This document shows positions 1 through 12,074 of a stretch of 64,000 bases of DNA, in pieces (the stretch's first letter is position 1; each line of letters starts with the position of its first letter). The stretch comes from Mycolicibacterium sp. P1-18. Lineage in GTDB: Bacteria; Actinomycetota; Actinomycetes; Mycobacteriales; Mycobacteriaceae. The notes beneath the pieces were generated by a model. The model was given only the letters and a program-made list of their open reading frames with translations, made no database searches and was not told where the DNA came from. The translations under genes and the position numbers were made by a program. The stretch covers positions 372,001 to 436,000 of the forward strand of contig NZ_NPKR01000003.1 in assembly GCF_008329535.1 (NCBI RefSeq), in the 5' to 3' direction.

Positions 1-190
<190 letters not shown>

Positions 191-233
191 CGTTCTACCC
201 CCTCTGCCCATCCCCCTCAGACAGGAGCACCAC

Positions 234-569
234 ATGAGCGACAAGACGAGCGCAACCGTTGCCGTAACCGACGACTCGTTCTCCGACGACGTCCTCTCCA
301 GCAGCACCCCGGTCCTGGTGGACTTCTGGGCGTCCTGGTGCGGCCCGTGCAAGATGATCGCACCGGTGCTCGAGGAGATCGCCTCCGAGAAGGCCGGCTC
401 GCTGACCGTGGCGAAGCTCGACGTCGACGCCAACCCCGGCACGGCGCGTGACTTCCAGGTGGTGTCGATCCCCACGTTGATCCTGTTCAAGGACGGCGCG
501 CCGGTGAAGCGCATCGTGGGCAGCAAGGGCAAGGCCGCGCTGCTCCGCGAGCTGTCTGACGTGGTCTGA
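234..569 (+). CDS. trxA: Thioredoxin
   Basis: A 111-residue thioredoxin (called trxC in M. tuberculosis at this locus). It carries the WCGPC redox motif in [11 protein letters not shown] and the cis-proline loop [11 protein letters not shown], which are the family hallmarks. It reduces protein disulfides in the cytoplasm and is recycled by the TrxB encoded just upstream. The frame stays open upstream to 75, but the ATG at 234 is chosen because an AGGAG ribosome-binding site lies at 222-226 and the protein then has the normal length (about 110 residues). The intact CxxC and normal length indicate a functional protein. Confidence 0.96.
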   Translation: MSDKTSATVAVTDDSFSDDVLSSSTPVLVDFWASWCGPCKMIAPVLEEIASEKAGSLTVAKLDVDANPGTARDFQVVSIPTLILFKDGAPVKRIVGSKGKAALLRELSDVV

Positions 570-665
570 TCCGGGTCCAGCAGCCCCTGCCGGATCGGAC
601 ACACCCGGCTTCCGACTGGCCTGGAGGTTTCAGCATTAGCACCTCAGTCTGCGACAATTCTGGTC

Positions 666-1865
666 ATGTCTAGTCTGCGCCGCGGCGATCGGGGTGCCTC
701 GGTCGTCGAAATTCGGTCGGCGCTGGCGGCGTTGGGGCTGATCGACGGCGCCGACGACGACCTCACCACCGGGAAGCACGTCGCGTTCGACGTCTTCGAC
801 GAAGATCTCGACCACTCGGTCCGCGCCTTCCAGCAGCACCGTGGCCTCCTCGTCGACGGTGTCGTGGGCGAGGCCACGTATCGGGCCTTGAAGGAGGCGT
901 CGTACCGCCTGGGCGCCCGGACGCTGGCGCACCAGTTCGGCGCCCCGATGTACGGCGACGACGTCGCGACGCTGCAGGCCCGGTTGCAGGACCTGGGTTT
1001 CTACACCGACCTGGTGGACGGGCACTTCGGCCTGCAGACGCACAACGGCTTGATGTCCTATCAGCGGGAGTACGGTCTGTACCCCGACGGCATCTGTGGC
1101 CCAGAGACGTTGCGCTCCTTGTACTTCCTGGGTTCGCGGGTGACCGGTGGCTCGCTGCACGCCATCCGCGAGGAGGAGCTGGTTCGCCGCTCCGGCCCGC
1201 GTCTGTCCGGCAAGCGGATCATCATCGACCCGGGCCGCGGAGGCGATGACCACGGACCCATCATGAACGGCCCCGACGGGCCGATCAGCGAAGCAGACAT
1301 CCTGTGGGACTTGGCAAGTCGACTCGAGGGTCGGATGGCGGCCATCGGCATGGAGACGTTCCTGTCCCGGCCGGTGGGTCGCAGCCTGTCCGACGCCGAG
1401 CGCGCCGCGACCGCCAACACCGTCGGGGCCGACCTGATGATCAGCCTTCGCTGCGCGTCGCTGCCCAACTCCCCCGCCAACGGCGTGGCGTCGTTCCACT
1501 TCGGCAACTCGCACGGATCAGTGTCGACGATCGGTCGCAACCTTGCCGACTTCGTCCAACGGGAATTGGTGGCACGCACCGGTTTACGTGACTGCCGCAC
1601 CCATGGCCGCACGTGGGACCTGCTTCGCCTGACGCGGATGCCCACCGTGCAGATCGACGTCGGGTACATCACCAACCCGCACGACCGCGAGCTGTTGGTG
1701 TCGTCGCAAGCCAGGGACTCCTTGTCCGAGGGCATCCTCGCCGCCGTCAAACGTCTCTACCTGCTCGGCAAGGACGACCGGCCCACGGGCACGTTCACCT
1801 TCGCCGAACTGCTGGCGCACGAGCGGTCGGTCGAACAGTCCGCCGGCCGCGCCGCGCAAGCCTGA
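666..1865 (+). CDS. cwlM: CwlM, amidase-fold regulator of peptidoglycan synthesis
   Basis: A 399-residue protein with two peptidoglycan-binding domains (about residues 3-80 and 90-155) and an Amidase_3 domain (about 183-362). In active family members zinc is bound by His, Glu and His with a catalytic Glu. Here the first position is Arg191 (DPGRGG instead of DPGHGG), Glu209 is kept, the second His is Arg262 (SLRC instead of SLHA), and the last acidic position is Asp331. The domain is therefore probably not a zinc hydrolase. This agrees with published work on mycobacterial CwlM as an essential cytoplasmic PknB substrate that stimulates MurA. The threonine cluster at 374, 376 and 378 near the C terminus resembles the reported phosphorylation region (inference by position). 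Its kinase PknB and partner FhaA are encoded further right in this window. Confidence 0.93.
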   Translation: MSSLRRGDRGASVVEIRSALAALGLIDGADDDLTTGKHVAFDVFDEDLDHSVRAFQQHRGLLVDGVVGEATYRALKEASYRLGARTLAHQFGAPMYGDDVATLQARLQDLGFYTDLVDGHFGLQTHNGLMSYQREYGLYPDGICGPETLRSLYFLGSRVTGGSLHAIREEELVRRSGPRLSGKRIIIDPGRGGDDHGPIMNGPDGPISEADILWDLASRLEGRMAAIGMETFLSRPVGRSLSDAERAATANTVGADLMISLRCASLPNSPANGVASFHFGNSHGSVSTIGRNLADFVQRELVARTGLRDCRTHGRTWDLLRLTRMPTVQIDVGYITNPHDRELLVSSQARDSLSEGILAAVKRLYLLGKDDRPTGTFTFAELLAHERSVEQSAGRAAQA

Positions 1866-1872
1866 CGCCCGG

Positions 1873-2622
1873 TCAACTGCAGGGGCTGAGCCCGGCCCCC
1901 ACCGGCTGCTGCAACTGAGCGCTCACCAGGAGTCGTTCCAGCGCGGCCTCCACGTCGGCCTTCCAGCCCAGGCCCTGTTCGAGCTCGAGACGCATCCGCG
2001 GAAAGTACGGATGTGGGGTGACGATCTCGAAGCCGACGTCGGCGAGGAAGTCGGCGTCGATGATGCACTGCTCGGCGGAGCAGTCGCCGAGTGACTGGAT
2101 CGCCGAGCGGAGGTTCGGGGAGATCAGGTGCGGCTCGGTGAGTTCGGCCGCGGCGGCAGTCCGCCCGAACGCCTCCAGCGCGCGTACCCCGCGACGAACC
2201 AGGTCTCCGACGACGGCCGCCATCAACGCTCGGGTGAGGCCGTCCTCCTCGTCGCCGGCTTCCACGCCCACCGTGGTCAACAACACGGCGTCGGCGCTGA
2301 CGGGTCCGGTCGGAAACAGCGCCGCGCGCGGCACGGCCCGCGGCGGTGCGTAGAACGCAAATCCCAGACAGGGCTCGTCACCGCTGGACGAGGACGCGGT
2401 GAAGTCGGCTTGGTCGGGCGCGCACGACACGGCCATCTGACCGCACGATCCCCACTCGAGCATGACCATCGAGAGCCAGGCTTCCTTCTCGAACTCGGGG
2501 TCGGCGAGGTGATCTTCCACCGGCAGCGTCGTCGGGTCGACTTCCCAGAACACACAGCGGCGCGCGTGCTTGGGTAATTGCTCGAACGCTTCGAGCCGCA
2601 GCGGCGTGATTCGTGCTGACAC
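1873..2622 (-). CDS. GNAT-family acetyltransferase (Rv3916c-like)
   Basis: A 249-residue protein in the position held by the conserved Rv3916c family between cwlM and parB. Around residues 85-180 it has the alternating strand and helix pattern of a GNAT fold, with a hydrophobic strand near AVLLTTVGVEAG followed by a helix-rich DGLTRALMAAVVGDLVRRGVR segment where acetyl-CoA would bind. The substrate is unknown. The start is GTG at 2622; no strong ribosome-binding site is visible. It converges on cwlM with a gap of 7 bases. The GNAT assignment comes from overall pattern and synteny, not from a strict motif. Confidence 0.75.
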   Translation of the reverse strand: MSARITPLRLEAFEQLPKHARRCVFWEVDPTTLPVEDHLADPEFEKEAWLSMVMLEWGSCGQMAVSCAPDQADFTASSSSGDEPCLGFAFYAPPRAVPRAALFPTGPVSADAVLLTTVGVEAGDEEDGLTRALMAAVVGDLVRRGVRALEAFGRTAAAAELTEPHLISPNLRSAIQSLGDCSAEQCIIDADFLADVGFEIVTPHPYFPRMRLELEQGLGWKADVEAALERLLVSAQLQQPVGAGLSPCS

Positions 2623-2841
2623 TAGACACCCCGCGTTTCAGATTGGCCAGCCGGACGTGACTGCCCCTCCAGGATAGAAGGGTGCGGCGACCGTGTGCCG
2701 GCGTGAGCCCGTGACTGCATGCCCGGGACGGCGATCGAACGAATCATGTTGGTACGCAAGGAATTTGCTCCTTCAGGCCACGACGAGCCTCGTCTTGATT
2801 CGCCGCTTTGTCACAGTGACGTAATTACCGCTTGTGGTAGG

Positions 2842-3843
2842 TCATGGCTTCGCAGCGTTCATGAGGTCGACTATGCGTTGCAAGTCGTCGACCGACCCGA
2901 ACTCGACCACGATCTTGCCCTTGCGTTTGCCAAGGCTCACCGAGACCTTCGTGTCGAAGGCAGACGACAGCCGTTCGGCAACGTCCTGCAGCCCTGGCAT
3001 CTGAATCGGCTTGCGGCGCTGCGGTGGAGTCGAGTCCTGCACCCCGTCCCGGTTGGCCAGGGTGACGGCCTCCTCGGTGGCGCGGACCGAGAGGCCCTCC
3101 GCGACGATGCGCGCCGCCAATTCCTCTTGCTTCTCCGCACCGCTCTCCAGTGCCAGCAGAGCGCGAGCATGTCCCGCGGACAGCACACCCGCCGCGACCC
3201 GTCGCTGGACCGCGACCGGCAGCCGCATCAGCCGGATCATGTTGGTGATGACCGGGCGCGACCGGCCGATCCGCACGGCGAGTTCCTCGTGGGTGACGTC
3301 GAACTCTTCGAGCAGTTGTTGGTAGGCGGCGGCCTCTTCCAACGGGTTCAGTTGCGCGCGGTGGATGTTCTCCAACAACGCGTCGCGGAGCATGCTGTCG
3401 TCCGCGGTCTCCCGGACGATCGCGGGAATCGCGGCCAGACCCGCTTCTTGGGCGGCGCGCCACCGCCGCTCCCCCATCACCAGTTGGTAGCGAGGACTGT
3501 CGTCGACCGGGCCGATCGCACGCACCACGATGGGCTGCATCAGACCGAATTCGCGGATCGAGTGGACCAGTTCGGCGAGCGCCTCGCCGTCGAAGACCTG
3601 TCGCGGCTGCTTCGGGTTGGGTTCGATCGAGGCCGGATCGATCTCGCGATACACCGCTCCGACGTCACCGACGGGCTCGGCGGAGACCGTCGGCGCGGGT
3701 GCGGTGGGCGCTCCCCCGTACATCACGTCAGCCGCCGCAGCACCCATCGCGGGACCCATGCTGCCCTTGTCGTCACTGGGGCCGGTGGGGATGAGGGATG
3801 CCAGACCGCGACCGAGTCCGGTTCGCTTGGGGGGCGGAGTCAT
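2842..3843 (-). CDS. parB: Chromosome-partitioning protein ParB
   Basis: A 333-residue ParB. The N terminus ([14 protein letters not shown]) is the conserved ParA-interacting segment. The ParB/Srx domain carries the CTP-binding motif GERRWRA, preceded by the [12 protein letters not shown] box. A helix-turn-helix follows ([20 protein letters not shown]) for parS binding, and a C-terminal dimerisation domain closes the protein. ParB loads at parS and spreads as a CTP-dependent clamp, and ParA pulls the origin region apart. Two perfect parS sites lie within 1.8 kb, in parA and rsmG. parA is immediately upstream on the same strand (25-base gap), forming an operon. Confidence 0.97.
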   Translation of the reverse strand: MTPPPKRTGLGRGLASLIPTGPSDDKGSMGPAMGAAAADVMYGGAPTAPAPTVSAEPVGDVGAVYREIDPASIEPNPKQPRQVFDGEALAELVHSIREFGLMQPIVVRAIGPVDDSPRYQLVMGERRWRAAQEAGLAAIPAIVRETADDSMLRDALLENIHRAQLNPLEEAAAYQQLLEEFDVTHEELAVRIGRSRPVITNMIRLMRLPVAVQRRVAAGVLSAGHARALLALESGAEKQEELAARIVAEGLSVRATEEAVTLANRDGVQDSTPPQRRKPIQMPGLQDVAERLSSAFDTKVSVSLGKRKGKIVVEFGSVDDLQRIVDLMNAAKP

Positions 3844-3868
3844 GCTCTTCTCCTCTTCGTACGGTCGA

Positions 3869-5655
<1,787 letters not shown>

Positions 5656-5678
5656 CTACATGGGTGTAACTCGAAGGA

Positions 5679-6206
5679 TCAGCCGGGGAGGACGACGACG
5701 CGCCGCGACGGCTCTGCGCCCTCGCTCTCACTGCGCACACCGTTGACCGCCGAGACTGCATCGTGAACGATCTTCCGCTCGAAGGGAGTCATCGGCGCCA
5801 GCTCTTCGCGCTCGCCGCTGGCCAGCACCCGCTTCGCGACCTTGTCGCCGAGGGCGGCCAACTCGTCCCGGCGCCCACGACGCCAGTGCGCCACGTCGAG
5901 CATGAGACGACTCCGCTCACCGGTCTTCTGGTGCACCGCCAACCGGGTGAGCTCCTGAAGCGCGTCGAGCACCTCACCCTTGCGGCCAACCAGCTTCGCC
6001 AGATCGCTACCGCCGTCGATGCTGACGATGGCGCGGTCACCCTCCACGTCGAGGTCGATGTCCCCGTCGAAGTCGAGCAGGTCGAGAAGCTCCTCGAGGT
6101 AGTCCCCCGCGATCTCGCCTTCGTTGACCAAGCGGTCCTCGAGGTTCTCCGACTTGGGCGCGTCGCCTTCGACGTCGGTGCGTTCGGTTGTATCAGCGTC
6201 AGTCAT
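5679..6206 (-). CDS. jag: Jag/KhpB RNA-binding protein (KH-like and R3H domains)
   Basis: A 175-residue protein. After an acidic N terminus (about residues 1-45) comes a KH-like domain with the GxxG-type loop LVGRKGEVLDALQ (about 72-85), then an R3H domain ending in FERKIVHDAV (about 142-151). Proteins of this type bind RNA and influence cell elongation in Gram-positive bacteria. The ATG at 6206 follows a good GGAGG-type site. It is part of the yidC-jag-rsmG order conserved next to origins and is likely co-transcribed with yidC, 69 bases upstream. Confidence 0.93.
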   Translation of the reverse strand: MTDADTTERTDVEGDAPKSENLEDRLVNEGEIAGDYLEELLDLLDFDGDIDLDVEGDRAIVSIDGGSDLAKLVGRKGEVLDALQELTRLAVHQKTGERSRLMLDVAHWRRGRRDELAALGDKVAKRVLASGEREELAPMTPFERKIVHDAVSAVNGVRSESEGAEPSRRVVVLPG

Positions 6207-6275
6207 GTTCGTCCTTACCTCCGTGCTTAGACATCCATCAGCGGCCGCGACGGGCCATTCTGATTCGGGTACTTG

Positions 6276-7433
6276 TCAGGGCCTTCGCTTCTTGGGCCGG
6301 TTGTTGGCGCGCTTTGGCGCCCGGTTGGCCGCACTCCCCGCCTTGGGCGTGACGGGCTTGCCGTTGGTGGCCGACGCCGACCCGGTCGCCGGACGAGCCG
6401 CGGTGCCGGCCTCGGCGTCACCGAGCGAGTCGATCTCTTCGCCGGCGGATTCGGTCAGCTCGCGTTCGGCAGCCGCCTTCGCGGCGTTGTCGGCCGCGGC
6501 CGACTGCGGACCCTTGCGCTTTGGCTTCGGCTTCGGCTTCGAACCCGGGGCGGGAGCATTCGACGCGCGGCGCGCCAGATCCTCTTCCTTCTTGAGTTCT
6601 TCTTCCTTCTCGATCCGGCCGAAGACGTAGTGCTGCTGGCCGTAGGTCCAGATGTTGTTCGCCACCCAGTACAGGATCACGGCCAACGGAAGGAAGGGAC
6701 CGCCGACGACGACGCCGAGCGGGAACACGTACAGCGCGAGCTTGTTCATCATCGCGGTCTGTGGATTGGCGGCGGCTTCGATGCTCTGCCGGGCCACCGA
6801 CGCGCGGCTGTTGAAGTGGGTGGCCACACCGGCCAGGATCATCAGCGGCACGCCAACTGCGATCACGGCGGCACGGTTGAACTCCTCGAACGCACCGAGT
6901 CCGACGGTCTGAATCATCGACGCACCCAGTGGCGCACCGAAGAGGTGAGCGTCCAGGAAGTGGCCGACGTCGGTGGCACTGAAGACGTAGTTGCCCAGTG
7001 AGCGGTTCTCCTCGACCGTCAGCCCCAGCCGGCCGAAGCCGGTCTGCGTGCGGTTGAAGGAGTTCAGCACGTGATAGAGCCCGATGAACACCGGAATCTG
7101 CGCCAGCATCGGCAGGCAGCCGAGGATCGGGTTGAACCCGTGTTCCTTCTGAAGCTTCTGCATCTCCAGCGCCATCCGCTGGCGGTCCTTGCCGTACTTC
7201 TTCTGCAGCGCCTTGATCTGTGGCTGCAGCTCCTGCATCTGGCGGGTGGTACGGATCTGCCGGACGAACGGCTTGTACAGAATCGCGCGGAGCGTGAAGA
7301 CGAGGAACATCACCGTCAGTCCCCAGGCGAAGAAGTTCTCCGGGCCGAGGACGAAGGCGAACGCCTTGTACCAAACCCACATGATCGCGGAGACCGGGTA
7401 GTAGATGACGTCGAGACTGAACCAATTAAACAA
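6276..7433 (-). CDS. yidC: Membrane protein insertase YidC
   Basis: A 385-residue YidC/Oxa1 insertase of the Gram-positive type, without the large periplasmic domain of E. coli YidC. Five membrane segments are visible: near residues 8-32, 38-58, about 108-128 ([21 protein letters not shown]), about 180-200 and about 225-260. The cytoplasmic loop after segment 2 is basic ([10 protein letters not shown]). The C-terminal 100 residues are rich in Lys, Arg and Ala ([10 protein letters not shown] and the terminal [15 protein letters not shown]), suited to ribosome contact. It inserts membrane proteins with or without SecYEG. It overlaps yidD by 8 bases. Confidence 0.96.
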   Translation of the reverse strand: MFNWFSLDVIYYPVSAIMWVWYKAFAFVLGPENFFAWGLTVMFLVFTLRAILYKPFVRQIRTTRQMQELQPQIKALQKKYGKDRQRMALEMQKLQKEHGFNPILGCLPMLAQIPVFIGLYHVLNSFNRTQTGFGRLGLTVEENRSLGNYVFSATDVGHFLDAHLFGAPLGASMIQTVGLGAFEEFNRAAVIAVGVPLMILAGVATHFNSRASVARQSIEAAANPQTAMMNKLALYVFPLGVVVGGPFLPLAVILYWVANNIWTYGQQHYVFGRIEKEEELKKEEDLARRASNAPAPGSKPKPKPKRKGPQSAAADNAAKAAAERELTESAGEEIDSLGDAEAGTAARPATGSASATNGKPVTPKAGSAANRAPKRANNRPKKRRP

Positions 7434-7716
7434 ACGAATCGCTCCTCAGCGTCGTGGCATCGGATGCCACCTCACGTCGCTCCGGGATCGGATCCCATCC
7501 ACCGGGGTGCCACGGACCGCACTTGGCCAGCCGCACCACGGACAACCAACTCCCCCGCATGAAGCCGTACTCGCGGAGGGCGTCGACGGCGTACTGACTG
7601 CACGTCGGGGTGAACCGGCACGATGGTGGCCGGTAGGGGGAAATCATGTTGCGGTAGAGCTCGATGACGGCGATCGCGCCGCGCGCGACGACGCCGGCGA
7701 TTCGGCCGCGGCTCAC
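7426..7716 (-). CDS. yidD: YidD, membrane-protein insertion efficiency factor
   Basis: A 96-residue YidD (DUF37). The family signature [22 protein letters not shown] and the [11 protein letters not shown] block are both present, including the conserved cysteines. The N terminus ([14 protein letters not shown]) is amphipathic and probably membrane-associated. Family members assist YidC-dependent insertion. It overlaps rnpA by 4 bases upstream (ATGA) and yidC by 8 bases downstream, so translation of rnpA, yidD and yidC is probably coupled. Confidence 0.95.
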   Translation of the reverse strand: MSRGRIAGVVARGAIAVIELYRNMISPYRPPSCRFTPTCSQYAVDALREYGFMRGSWLSVVRLAKCGPWHPGGWDPIPERREVASDATTLRSDSFV

Positions 7717-8072
7717 CGTCGGGCTCCGGGGACAGAATTCACGCGGCGCAGGGCGGCTCGCAACTCTTCTTGCAGCCGGGCCGATTTGGCGCGACTGCTA
7801 CTGGGTAGAGCGCGGATCACCACTTTGTCACCTGGGCCCAACTCGTCGAGGACGTCGCGGGCCACGTGCCGCAACATCCGCGAGACCCGATGACGCTGAA
7901 CAGCCGACCCCACGGACTTCGAGACCACCAGGCCGACCTTCGGAGTTTCGGCCGGCTCGTCGGACGTCTTCAGCGCATGCACGACGATGTCGGGCTGCGC
8001 TGCTCGTACGCCACGACGGACGGTTGATCCAAAGTCAGTCGATCTCGTCATCCGGTACTGGGCCGGAAGCAC
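7713..8072 (-). CDS. rnpA: Ribonuclease P protein component
   Basis: A 119-residue RnpA with a GTG start at 8072. The family core is visible as [24 protein letters not shown], matching the RNR-type motif (here QRHRVSR) that contacts the RNase P RNA. It is the protein subunit for 5' maturation of tRNAs. rpmH is upstream (32-base gap) and yidD overlaps it downstream, the universal rpmH-rnpA-yidD-yidC order. Confidence 0.95.
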   Translation of the reverse strand: MLPAQYRMTRSTDFGSTVRRGVRAAQPDIVVHALKTSDEPAETPKVGLVVSKSVGSAVQRHRVSRMLRHVARDVLDELGPGDKVVIRALPSSSRAKSARLQEELRAALRRVNSVPGARR

Positions 8073-8104
8073 CTGTCTACACCCTGCTACGGATTAGAGC
8101 AGGA

Positions 8105-8248
8105 TCACGCAGTGAGTGAGCGACGGCCCTTGCTACGCCGGCCCGACACGATGGCGCGACCTGCGCGCGTGCGCATGCGCAGCCGGAAACCATGCACCTT
8201 GGCACGGCGCCGGTTGTTCGGCTGAAACGTCCGCTTGCCCTTGGCCAC
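8105..8248 (-). CDS. rpmH: 50S ribosomal protein L34
   Basis: A 47-residue L34 containing the invariant [20 protein letters not shown] core. The GTG at 8248 is chosen over the upstream ATG at 8290 because the protein then begins right before the conserved core and an AGAGGAG site sits about eight bases upstream. It is a structural protein of the large ribosomal subunit and the first gene of the rpmH-rnpA-yidD-yidC-jag-rsmG-parA-parB series. Confidence 0.96.
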   Translation of the reverse strand: MAKGKRTFQPNNRRRAKVHGFRLRMRTRAGRAIVSGRRSKGRRSLTA

Positions 8249-8415
8249 GGCTATATCTCCTCTATGTGTGCGACAACTCGCCTCGCGCACATGCGAACAT
8301 GTCCGTCTGGAAGCAGTCGCGGTACGTACGCTTCGTTGGTCTCGCTTGCTAGCTCCGGCGCGTTAACCCGAGGATCCGAGTCGCAGCCGTATCGCCACGT
8401 TCGGGCGACTGTTCG

Positions 8416-8444
8416 AGGGTACTGACGAGATTTCCCTAGGTCAA
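8416..8444 (-). promoter_or_regulatory. Candidate rpmH promoter
   Basis: On the minus strand TTGACC (8444-8439) and TACCCT (8421-8416) are separated by exactly 17 bases, close to the SigA-type consensus. Transcription would start near 8409, giving rpmH a leader of about 160 bases. Confidence 0.75.
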
Positions 8445-8551
8445 ACCTGCTTCTCCGGGTCCGCTCGGGAGCCGGATTTCGTCACATCGTTCACACCTGT
8501 CACCATTCAATGCACTGCCCCCCAGACGGTCCCCGCAATGTTGCAGAACTG

Positions 8552-8580
8552 TTGGCAGCCAGCAATAAACCTGTTAGCTT
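8552..8580 (+). promoter_or_regulatory. Candidate dnaA promoter
   Basis: TTGGCA (8552-8557) and TAGCTT (8575-8580) with a 17-base spacer. The start would be near 8587, leaving a leader of about 230 bases to the dnaA TTG codon that includes the paired DnaA boxes at 8730-8750. Confidence 0.7.
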
Positions 8581-8729
8581 CTGCCAAGGCCATCTCAGAC
8601 CGAGACGGCGCTGGACGAAGAAGTAGGACGGCCGCCCACCCGCGAGCCCATGGTGTACTCGAGCACCGTGACGAGCCCCGGCAAGGCAGCCTCCGTGCAA
8701 GAAAGCAACGACACAACGACCGGTGTCGG

Positions 8730-8750
8730 TTATCCACAAACTGTGGATAA
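8730..8750. promoter_or_regulatory. Paired perfect DnaA boxes upstream of dnaA
   Basis: TTATCCACA (8730-8738) and its exact inverse TGTGGATAA (8742-8750), separated by three bases, form a near-perfect palindrome in the dnaA leader. Both halves match the strict DnaA-box consensus. The placement fits autoregulation of dnaA or an upstream origin sub-element. Confidence 0.85.
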
Positions 8751-8816
8751 CCATGTGGACACTCGGTCATTGTCTATTCGGCCAACCCTGTCTGGCCACG
8801 AGGGGGAACTTCTCCG

Positions 8817-10301
8817 TTGACAGCCGACCCCGACCCGCCGTTCGTCGCAATCTGGAACGACGTCGTTGCGGAACTCAACGGTGACGTGCCCTCCGACACC
8901 ACGGCGGGATTCACTTCCCCGAACCTGACCGCCCAGCAACGAGCCTGGCTCAAGCTGGTCAAACCCCTCGTCATCGCCGAAGGGTTTGCTCTGTTGTCGG
9001 TGCCGACCCCGTTCGTGCAGAACGAGATCGAACGGCACCTGCGGGAGCCGATCATCGCGAGCCTGAGCCGCCATCTGGGTGGGCAGCGCATCGAGCTCGG
9101 CGTCCGGGTGGAGACGCCGGCGCCGGACTCCGAACGCGACGACGAGATTCGCGCCGACGCCATGCCCGACTCGGACGAGGTCGACGAAGACGAAGAGGCG
9201 ATGGCCAGCGCCGAGGCCAGCTGGCCGGCGTACTTCACCAACCGGGCGCAGAGTTCGTCGTCGACCAACGACGTGAGTCTCAACCGTCGCTACACCTTCG
9301 ACACCTTCGTCATCGGCTCGTCGAACCGCTTCGCCCACGCCGCCACCCTCGCGATCGCCGAGGCCCCGGCCCGCGCCTACAACCCGCTCTTCATCTGGGG
9401 TGAATCCGGTCTGGGCAAGACTCACCTCCTCCATGCGGCCGGCAACTACGCCCAGCGCCTCTTTCCGGGGATGCGGGTGAAGTACGTCTCGACCGAAGAG
9501 TTCACCAACGACTTCATCAACTCCCTGCGCGACGATCGCAAGGCCTCGTTCAAGCGCAGTTACCGCGACATCGACGTGCTGCTCGTCGATGACATTCAGT
9601 TCATCGAGGGCAAGGAAGGCATCCAGGAGGAGTTCTTCCACACGTTCAACACGCTGCACAACGCGAACAAGCAGATCGTGATCTCCTCGGACCGCCCGCC
9701 CAAACAGCTCGCGACGCTGGAAGACCGGCTGAGGACCCGCTTCGAGTGGGGTCTGATCACCGACGTTCAACCGCCGGAACTCGAGACCCGCATCGCCATC
9801 CTGCGCAAGAAGGCGCAGATGGACCGGCTCGACGTGCCGGACGACGTTCTCGAGCTCATCGCCAGCAGCATCGAGCGCAACATCCGTGAGCTCGAGGGTG
9901 CGCTCATCCGCGTCACCGCATTCGCCTCGCTGAACAAGGCCGCGATCGACAAGACCCTCGCCGAGATCGTGCTCCGCGACTTGATCTCCGACGCGAACTC
10001 GATGCAGATCAGCATCGCCACCATCATGGCCGCCACCGCCGAGTACTTCGAAATCACCATTGAAGAGCTTCGAGGGCCGGGCAAGACCCGGGCGCTGGCG
10101 CAGTCACGTCAGATCGCGATGTACCTCTGCCGGGAGCTGACCGACCTCTCCCTACCGAAGATCGGTCATTCGTTCGGCAGGGACCACACCACCGTCATGT
10201 ACGCCGAGCGGAAGATCCGCGGCGAAATGGCGCAGAAGCGCGAGATCTTCGACCACGTCAAGGAACTCACGACGCGCATCCGTCAGCGCTCCAAGCGCTG
10301 A
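8817..10301 (+). CDS. dnaA: Chromosomal replication initiator DnaA
   Basis: A 494-residue DnaA. Domain I spans about residues 1-90, followed by an acidic linker (about 105-135). The AAA+ domain carries Walker A GESGLGKT (195-202) and Walker [10 protein letters not shown]. The C-terminal helix-turn-helix ends with the DnaA signature [14 protein letters not shown]. It binds DnaA boxes as ATP-DnaA and opens oriC. The start is TTG at 8817, with a GAGGGGG site about ten bases upstream; TTG is also used by M. tuberculosis dnaA. Flanking DnaA boxes on both sides indicate self-control. Confidence 0.98.
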   Translation: MTADPDPPFVAIWNDVVAELNGDVPSDTTAGFTSPNLTAQQRAWLKLVKPLVIAEGFALLSVPTPFVQNEIERHLREPIIASLSRHLGGQRIELGVRVETPAPDSERDDEIRADAMPDSDEVDEDEEAMASAEASWPAYFTNRAQSSSSTNDVSLNRRYTFDTFVIGSSNRFAHAATLAIAEAPARAYNPLFIWGESGLGKTHLLHAAGNYAQRLFPGMRVKYVSTEEFTNDFINSLRDDRKASFKRSYRDIDVLLVDDIQFIEGKEGIQEEFFHTFNTLHNANKQIVISSDRPPKQLATLEDRLRTRFEWGLITDVQPPELETRIAILRKKAQMDRLDVPDDVLELIASSIERNIRELEGALIRVTAFASLNKAAIDKTLAEIVLRDLISDANSMQISIATIMAATAEYFEITIEELRGPGKTRALAQSRQIAMYLCRELTDLSLPKIGHSFGRDHTTVMYAERKIRGEMAQKREIFDHVKELTTRIRQRSKR

Positions 10302-10843
10302 CCGCCGCAAACCACAGCTCACTCGCCCCACTTTCCGGGTTCCCGCATGCCCATTCTCCGAGAATCTTCTGACCCAGTTGCACCACGAGTCACATGAATT
10401 GCTCGTGGACTACTCGTGCACAGACCGTGGACGAATGACGGGTCGTCACCCGCGCCGTCCACACGTCGAAGCGGGCGTCCACAGTCCCCCGAATTTGACG
10501 CGTTGGTAGTCCACGAGTGACCCACGAGCGCGAACCACGTCCCACCTGCCAACCAAGGCGTCGATCCACAGCTTGCACAGCACCTATTACTGTTACTCAT
10601 CTATCAATCAATGTTCTTCTCTAAAAGAAGCACCTGGGGAACGCGCCCTGTGAGGCGCCTGAACTTCGCCCCTCCCGGGGCGTTTGTCACTCCCATGGAT
10701 TAGCTTTCAACTTGAGGCCGGAGGCTCTACGGTGGGTCTTCGACAACCGGAACGGTCGTCGAACCGCAGCGTGGTGAAATGTCCGTAAGACACCCGTAGA
10801 TCCGCTGCTCGTGCAAGTGGTGGGTTTAACCGAAGGGGACGTT
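10302..10843. other. oriC: Chromosomal origin of replication, oriC (dnaA-dnaN intergenic region)
   Basis: A 542-base non-coding region between dnaA and dnaN, the established mycobacterial oriC position. Six TCCAC cores of DnaA-box type lie in about 170 bases: inverted near 10405 and 10427, direct near 10459, 10479, 10511 and 10566 (for example CCGTCCACA, GCGTCCACA, TAGTCCACG, CGATCCACA). All deviate from the strict consensus, as is usual in mycobacteria. An AT-rich stretch at 10583-10630 is the best candidate unwinding element. The remaining part up to the dnaN ribosome-binding site would hold dnaN promoters; none is obvious. Confidence 0.9.
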
Positions 10844-12046
10844 ATGGATGCGGCGACGACGACGGTTGGCACCGATCTCAAGTTTCGGCTGGTCCGCGAG
10901 GACTTCGCGGACGCCGTGGCCTGGGTGGCTCGGATCCTGCCGACGCGACCCACCGTGCCGGTGCTCTCCGGTGTGCTGCTGACCGGCTCGGACGACGGTC
11001 TGACCATCTCCGGCTACGACTACGAAGTCTCGGCCGAGGTGCGCGTGGCCGCCGAGATCGCTTCTCCCGGAAGTGTTTTGGTGTCCGGTCGACTGCTGTC
11101 CGACATCACCAAGTCGCTGCCGGCCAAGCCGGTCGACGTCACCGTCGAAGGCACCAGGGTTTCGTTGAGCTGCGGCAGCGCCCGGTTCTCGCTCCCCACG
11201 ATGGCCGTCGAGGACTACCCCACGCTGCCGTCGCTGCCCGAGGACACCGGCGTGGTCCCGTCCGACTTGTTCGCCCAGGCCATCGGTCAGGTCGCCGTGG
11301 CCGCCGGACGCGACGACACCCTGCCCATGCTGACGGGCATCCGGGTGGAGATCTCCGGGGACAAGGTCGTCCTGGCCGCCACCGACCGGTTTCGCCTCGC
11401 CGTGCGCGAGCTCACCTGGACCACGAACGCCGCCGACATCGAGGCCGCGGTTCTGGTGCCGGCGAAGACACTCGCCGAAGCAGCCAGGGCGGGCAGCGAC
11501 GGCGCCGACGTCCACCTGTCGCTCGGCGCCGGTGCCGCGGTCGGCAAGGAGGGACTGCTGGGTATCCGCAGTAGCGGCAAGCGCACCACCAGCCGGCTGC
11601 TCGACGCCGAATTCCCCAAGTTCCGTCAGCTGTTGCCCGCCGAACACACCGCCGTCGCCACGGTCGGAGTCGCGGAGCTGACCGAGGCCATCAAGCGCGT
11701 CGCCCTGGTGGCCGACCGCGGTGCCCAGGTGCGGATGGAGTTCACCGAGGACTCGCTGCGGCTGTCCGCCGGCGGCGAGGACGCCGTGGGACAGGCGCAG
11801 GAAGATCTGCCGGTCGAGTTCTCCGGCGAGCCGTTGACCATTGCGTTCAACCCGACGTACCTGACGGACGGACTCGGGTCGTTGCACACTCCGAAGGTGA
11901 CGTTCGGCTTCACGACATCCAGCCGTCCCGCGGTGTTGCGCCCGGCGGGAGATGATGGTGATTCGTACGTCGGTGCGAGCGGTCCGTTCCCGGCCGCCCA
12001 GACCGACTACGTATATCTGTTGATGCCGGTACGTCTTCCAGGCTGA
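10844..12046 (+). CDS. dnaN: DNA polymerase III sliding clamp (beta subunit)
   Basis: A 400-residue beta clamp with three repeats of the clamp fold. Family segments are clear: [52 protein letters not shown], and the terminal [10 protein letters not shown], which forms part of the partner-binding pocket. It encircles DNA and tethers the polymerase. The ATG at 10844 (MDAATTTVG) is preferred over the upstream ATG at 10811 because of homology at the N terminus and an AAGGGG site just upstream. Confidence 0.97.
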   Translation: MDAATTTVGTDLKFRLVREDFADAVAWVARILPTRPTVPVLSGVLLTGSDDGLTISGYDYEVSAEVRVAAEIASPGSVLVSGRLLSDITKSLPAKPVDVTVEGTRVSLSCGSARFSLPTMAVEDYPTLPSLPEDTGVVPSDLFAQAIGQVAVAAGRDDTLPMLTGIRVEISGDKVVLAATDRFRLAVRELTWTTNAADIEAAVLVPAKTLAEAARAGSDGADVHLSLGAGAAVGKEGLLGIRSSGKRTTSRLLDAEFPKFRQLLPAEHTAVATVGVAELTEAIKRVALVADRGAQVRMEFTEDSLRLSAGGEDAVGQAQEDLPVEFSGEPLTIAFNPTYLTDGLGSLHTPKVTFGFTTSSRPAVLRPAGDDGDSYVGASGPFPAAQTDYVYLLMPVRLPG

Positions 12047-12074
12047 CCGGCCTAACGCCACGAAAGAGGAGCAC

